Source: Bacillota bacterium (GTDB lineage: Bacteria; Bacillota; Clostridia; Acetivibrionales; DSM-1351). Taken from it: a DNA stretch of 35,997 nt. The translations under genes were made by a program, and so were the position numbers. The notes below the pieces were generated by a model that did not search any database, was not told where the DNA came from, and saw only the letters and a list, made by a program, of their open reading frames with translations. Location of the stretch: contig JAEZIB010000068.1 of assembly GCA_023416275.1 (NCBI GenBank), positions 1-35,997 of the forward strand, read 5' to 3'. Within the stretch, counting starts at the first letter, position 1; the number at the start of each line of letters is the position of its first letter. Shown here one piece after another: positions 34,533 through 35,997 of the stretch.

Positions 34533-35012
34533 TTGAGAATAACTATTGCTGCAGTTGGAAAGTTGAAAGAAAAATATTTAAAAGACGGCATATCAGAATA
34601 TGTTAAGAGACTCTCTCGCTTTGCTGAGATTGAACAAATTGAGGTGGAAGATGAGCATGCACCAGAATCCTTGAGTCCTGCACAAGAGGCTCAGGTTAAG
34701 CAAAAAGAGGCAGAACGTTTAATAAAGAAGATTAAGGAAGGCTCATATATTATTTTGATGGACTTGGCTGGAGAGCAGCTTGATTCTCAAAAATTCTCAG
34801 CAAAGCTTAATAATGTAATGCTTACAGGCAATTCACATATTACATTTATAATTGGAGGCTCATTGGGTTTAGACCAAAGCTTGATAAATCTAGCAAACTA
34901 TAGGATGTGCCTTTCCAAAATGACATTTCCCCATCAACTGGCAAGACTAATATTATTAGAGCAAGTATACAGGTCTTTCAAGATAATGAAAAATGAGACG
35001 TATCATAAGTAA
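34533..35012 (+). CDS. rlmH: 23S rRNA pseudouridine-1915 N3-methyltransferase RlmH
   Basis: A 159-residue SPOUT methyltransferase of the exact family length. It starts RITIAAVGKLKEKYLKDG after the initiator. The SAM-binding trefoil is FIIGGSLGLDQSLIN, and the C-terminal signature is LSKMTFPHQLARLILLEQVYRSFKI with the final H of ETYHK. It methylates pseudouridine 1915 in helix 69 of 23S rRNA. TTG 34533 is chosen because GGAGG (34522-34526) is 6 bases before it and the family N-terminus begins there; an upstream ATG at 34500 would add 11 residues. Confidence 0.95.
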   Translation: MRITIAAVGKLKEKYLKDGISEYVKRLSRFAEIEQIEVEDEHAPESLSPAQEAQVKQKEAERLIKKIKEGSYIILMDLAGEQLDSQKFSAKLNNVMLTGNSHITFIIGGSLGLDQSLINLANYRMCLSKMTFPHQLARLILLEQVYRSFKIMKNETYHK

Positions 35013-35020
35013 AGAATATA

Positions 35021-35071
35021 TACCCTACAGAGTTCTCAGATTCAATTGAAATCATTAGAACTCTGCTGGTA
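35021..35071. terminator. Bidirectional terminator between convergent genes
   Basis: CAGAGTTCT (35028-35036) pairs perfectly with AGAACTCTG (35057-35065), and TACC/GGTA extends the stem outside a small internal loop. It lies between convergent rlmH and the sulfatase gene. The T tails are modest on both strands. Confidence 0.65.
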
Positions 35072-35085
35072 TTTACTTTATGATA

Positions 35086-35997
35086 TTACGGTTTTGTCTC
35101 TATACCTTTCAAATACTGCTTTCCAAACAAAAGATCATATTGAATAAGCTGGTAATCTTGGACTAATTCATCATCAGGATTAACTAAATCTGTGCCTTTT
35201 AGGTGCATAATAGGGTATATGGCTTCTAACTGAGTCAGAATATTAAAATAGTTTGGATATTTTACCCCAGCATCCTTCAGAATTTCATAGCTGATATGAG
35301 ATGGAGAAATAATTTTTGAGAATGAACGCAGGTCTGTGTAATTGGACCATGTCACAATAGGGGTAGTGTAATATTTGAGTTCCCCTAATTTTTGATTAGT
35401 TTCAGATTTATTTTCAACAGCTAATTTGTCATAAACTTTGTAATAGTCATCGAGTGTGCCTAATCTTGGAGCATGGTCGCCAAAGAAATAAAGCAAAGTA
35501 GGCTTATCACTCTTGCTCAATTCATCAATAAGTTTTCCTAAAGACTGATCTGCATCATAAATACCTTGAGCATATCCTCTGATAATTTCCTTTTGAGAGG
35601 CATCAAGCTGATCTGACTCAACAGTTACATCAAATTCAGCGTCTTTGTATTTGTTATCAAATGGATCATGATTTTCCATTGATACAGCAAAGATGAAGGA
35701 TGGCTTGTCTGAAGAGTTCAGGATATTTATAATCTTGTTAGTCAAAGCATCATCAGAAATATGTGGCCCTTTTGTTTCAGTTGCCATATCAAATCCAGTC
35801 ACATCGATAAATTTATCAAACCCAAGATATGGATAAACCTTGTCTCGGTTATAAAACCAACCCGAATTGGGATGAATTGCTGTAGCAGTATAGCCATTAT
35901 CTTTGAAAACAGAAGCAATACTAGGAGTTTCAGTTCTCAAATAAGCATTGTAGGTAATTATTCCTGGGCTCATAAAGTACATTGACATACCAGTGAG
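35086..35997 (-). CDS. LTA synthase-family sulfatase (partial, C-terminal half)
   Basis: 304 C-terminal residues are visible; the frame stays open to the window edge, so the N-terminal membrane helices and the catalytic Thr are outside. The extracellular sulfatase domain shows YTATAIHPNSGWFYNRDKVY, LGFDKF, FIFAVSMENHDPF and the metal-binding FFGDHAPRLG, all typical of LtaS-like and phosphoglycerol transferase proteins. Full members have ~600 or more residues with five N-terminal helices. It would build polyglycerol-phosphate or modify surface glycans. It is convergent with rlmH. Confidence 0.88.
   Translation of the reverse strand, partial: LTGMSMYFMSPGIITYNAYLRTETPSIASVFKDNGYTATAIHPNSGWFYNRDKVYPYLGFDKFIDVTGFDMATETKGPHISDDALTNKIINILNSSDKPSFIFAVSMENHDPFDNKYKDAEFDVTVESDQLDASQKEIIRGYAQGIYDADQSLGKLIDELSKSDKPTLLYFFGDHAPRLGTLDDYYKVYDKLAVENKSETNQKLGELKYYTTPIVTWSNYTDLRSFSKIISPSHISYEILKDAGVKYPNYFNILTQLEAIYPIMHLKGTDLVNPDDELVQDYQLIQYDLLFGKQYLKGIETKP

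Noticed and set aside
1..35997. CRISPR arrays, tRNA, rRNA, prophage or complete insertion sequences
   Set aside because: No repeat-spacer pattern, tRNA-like fold, rRNA segment, integrase or transposase frame was seen anywhere in the window.

Overview
The window is a low-GC (roughly one-third G+C), gene-dense segment of a Gram-positive genome, most likely a member of the Clostridia. Reasons: an SLH/S-layer protein gene pair, strong AGGAGG-type ribosome sites, frequent TTG/GTG starts, classical sigma-A promoters, and a complete walR-walK-yycH-yycI-murA-walJ-rlmH core. The genus cannot be fixed from the sequence alone.

Layout. (1) 1-5882: tandem S-layer-type proteins. The tail of one copy enters from the left, followed by a 1020-residue paralogue with a strong promoter and a long structured leader, then a 753-residue relative. 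(2) 6350-8935: two secreted, coiled-coil TolC-like proteins, unusual in a presumed monoderm. (3) 8936-9446: a non-coding stretch with a compact structured element. (4) 9447-11285 (minus strand): an O-antigen ligase/polymerase-type (Wzy_C) membrane protein, divergent from a winged-helix regulator. (5) 11478-25833: a surface polysaccharide locus. In order it encodes the regulator, a PglC-like initiating phosphoglycosyl transferase, a heparinase II/III-like protein, a GT4 glycosyltransferase, an atypical SDR, a UDP-ManNAc dehydrogenase, a hexapeptide acetyltransferase, a second GT4 enzyme, a Wzy polymerase interrupted by a frameshift in a G run, a Wzx flippase, a Wzz protein and a CapD/WbpM-type 4,6-dehydratase. 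(6) 26296-35012: the WalRK envelope two-component operon with an extra secreted Ig-like protein between walK and yycH, then murA, walJ and rlmH. (7) 35086-35997 (minus strand): the C-terminal half of an LTA-synthase-family sulfatase.

How it fits together (inference): the whole window is a cell-envelope region. SLH proteins anchor to secondary cell-wall polymers. The polysaccharide locus could make such a polymer, with an N-acetylmannosaminuronate residue from the WecC-like enzyme and a 6-deoxy-HexNAc from the CapD-like enzyme. WalRK is the envelope-homeostasis regulator. The most notable signals are 11-bp-phased repeats of the WalR-type half-site (TGTWAH) at two promoters: just upstream of the S-layer promoter (180-207) and overlapping the -35 of the promoter in front of the new secreted wal-operon protein (28939-28977). 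If real, they would place the S-layer gene and the extra wal protein in the WalR regulon. Other points worth a second look are the frameshifted Wzy, the S-layer leader with competing helices, the terminator-like hairpin between walR and walK, and a repeated start-site module ahead of rlmH.
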